Origin: Talpa occidentalis
Lineage: Eukaryota; Chordata; Mammalia; Eulipotyphla; Talpidae
Length of the DNA stretch: 64,000 nt
Direction of reading: 5' to 3'
Assembly (NCBI RefSeq): GCF_014898055.3
Contig: NW_023605305.1
Location: forward strand, 115,540,734-115,604,733
Of the stretch, positions 19,113-64,000 are shown in pieces. Below the pieces are notes generated by a model. The model made no database searches and had not been told where the DNA came from. It saw only the letters and a program-made list of their open reading frames with translations. The translations under genes and the position numbers were made by a program. Within the stretch, counting starts at the first letter, position 1. Each line of letters opens with the position of its first letter.

Positions 19113-19190
19113 CTGTTTACAGAAAGATTTGCTTTTTAAAAACAAATGGTTGATTTTTCTCCCCCACCCCTTATCCTCACCCCAACAGTT

Positions 19191-63975
<44,785 letters not shown>

Positions 63976-64000
63976 GGCCGTAGGTGCCACCGCCGTCGCG

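Larger units (their letters stand above)
16932..19190 (-). other. ARNT: ARNT 3' UTR region (distal end not determined)
   Basis: Follows the ARNT stop and is free of SINE or LINE copies for about 2.2 kb, unlike nearly every other stretch of this length here; that fits a constrained UTR. The start matches the human ARNT 3' UTR as I recall it (GGGGTGAGGATAAGGGG stretch, then AATAAA). The human UTR is about 2.3 kb. The 16647-16930 SINE marks the probable outer limit. Confidence 0.5.

Overview
This is mammalian nuclear DNA. It carries two well-conserved vertebrate genes split into many exons with GT-AG (one GC-AG) junctions, LINE-1, Tigger1 and MIR remnants, and one very abundant tRNA-derived SINE present in 39 copies. 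The SINE (tRNA-like head with A and B boxes, about 270 bp, tail of aaataaatctttaaaa type) does not fit Alu/B1, the cetartiodactyl CHR or Bov families, equine ERE, carnivore CAN or vespertilionid Ves as I remember them. My best guess is the Rhin-type SINE of horseshoe and leaf-nosed bats, so a yinpterochiropteran bat is the likely source. This is an inference from memory, not a database match.

Layout. 1-3.8 kb: an old LINE-1 on the minus strand, broken by SINEs, by an inverted LINE-1 block and by a processed CKS2 pseudogene. 3.8-5.4 kb: flank with two SINEs. 5.4-15.9 kb: CTSK (cathepsin K), minus strand, all seven coding exons plus the non-coding first exon; the reading frame is intact and predicts 330 aa. 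15.9-19.2 kb: the CTSK upstream region and the ARNT 3' UTR. 19.2-64.0 kb: ARNT (HIF-1beta), minus strand, all 22 coding exons, predicted 789 aa, with its start codon 25 bases from the right edge inside a CpG island. The ARNT transcription start lies outside the window. The order CTSK - ARNT, both on the same strand, is the same as on human chromosome 1q21.

Function. CTSK is the secreted and lysosomal collagenolytic cysteine protease of osteoclasts. ARNT is the nuclear bHLH-PAS partner of AHR, HIF-alpha and SIM/NPAS factors. They are neighbours, not one pathway. The TCATGTGA-type M-boxes around CTSK exon 1 fit its known control by MITF/TFE factors.

Most other open reading frames in the window are SINE, LINE or CpG-island artefacts. 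I found no previously unknown system. The most useful unusual points are: a SINE subfamily sharing a distinctive 3' tail (5 copies); a strong SINE orientation bias antisense to both genes; three consecutive same-phase 45-nt ARNT exons with related sequence; a long pyrimidine tract just before the alternatively spliced ARNT exon 5; a NAGNAG acceptor at ARNT exon 20; a GC donor at ARNT intron 11; a CKS2 retropseudogene; and the M-box cluster at CTSK.
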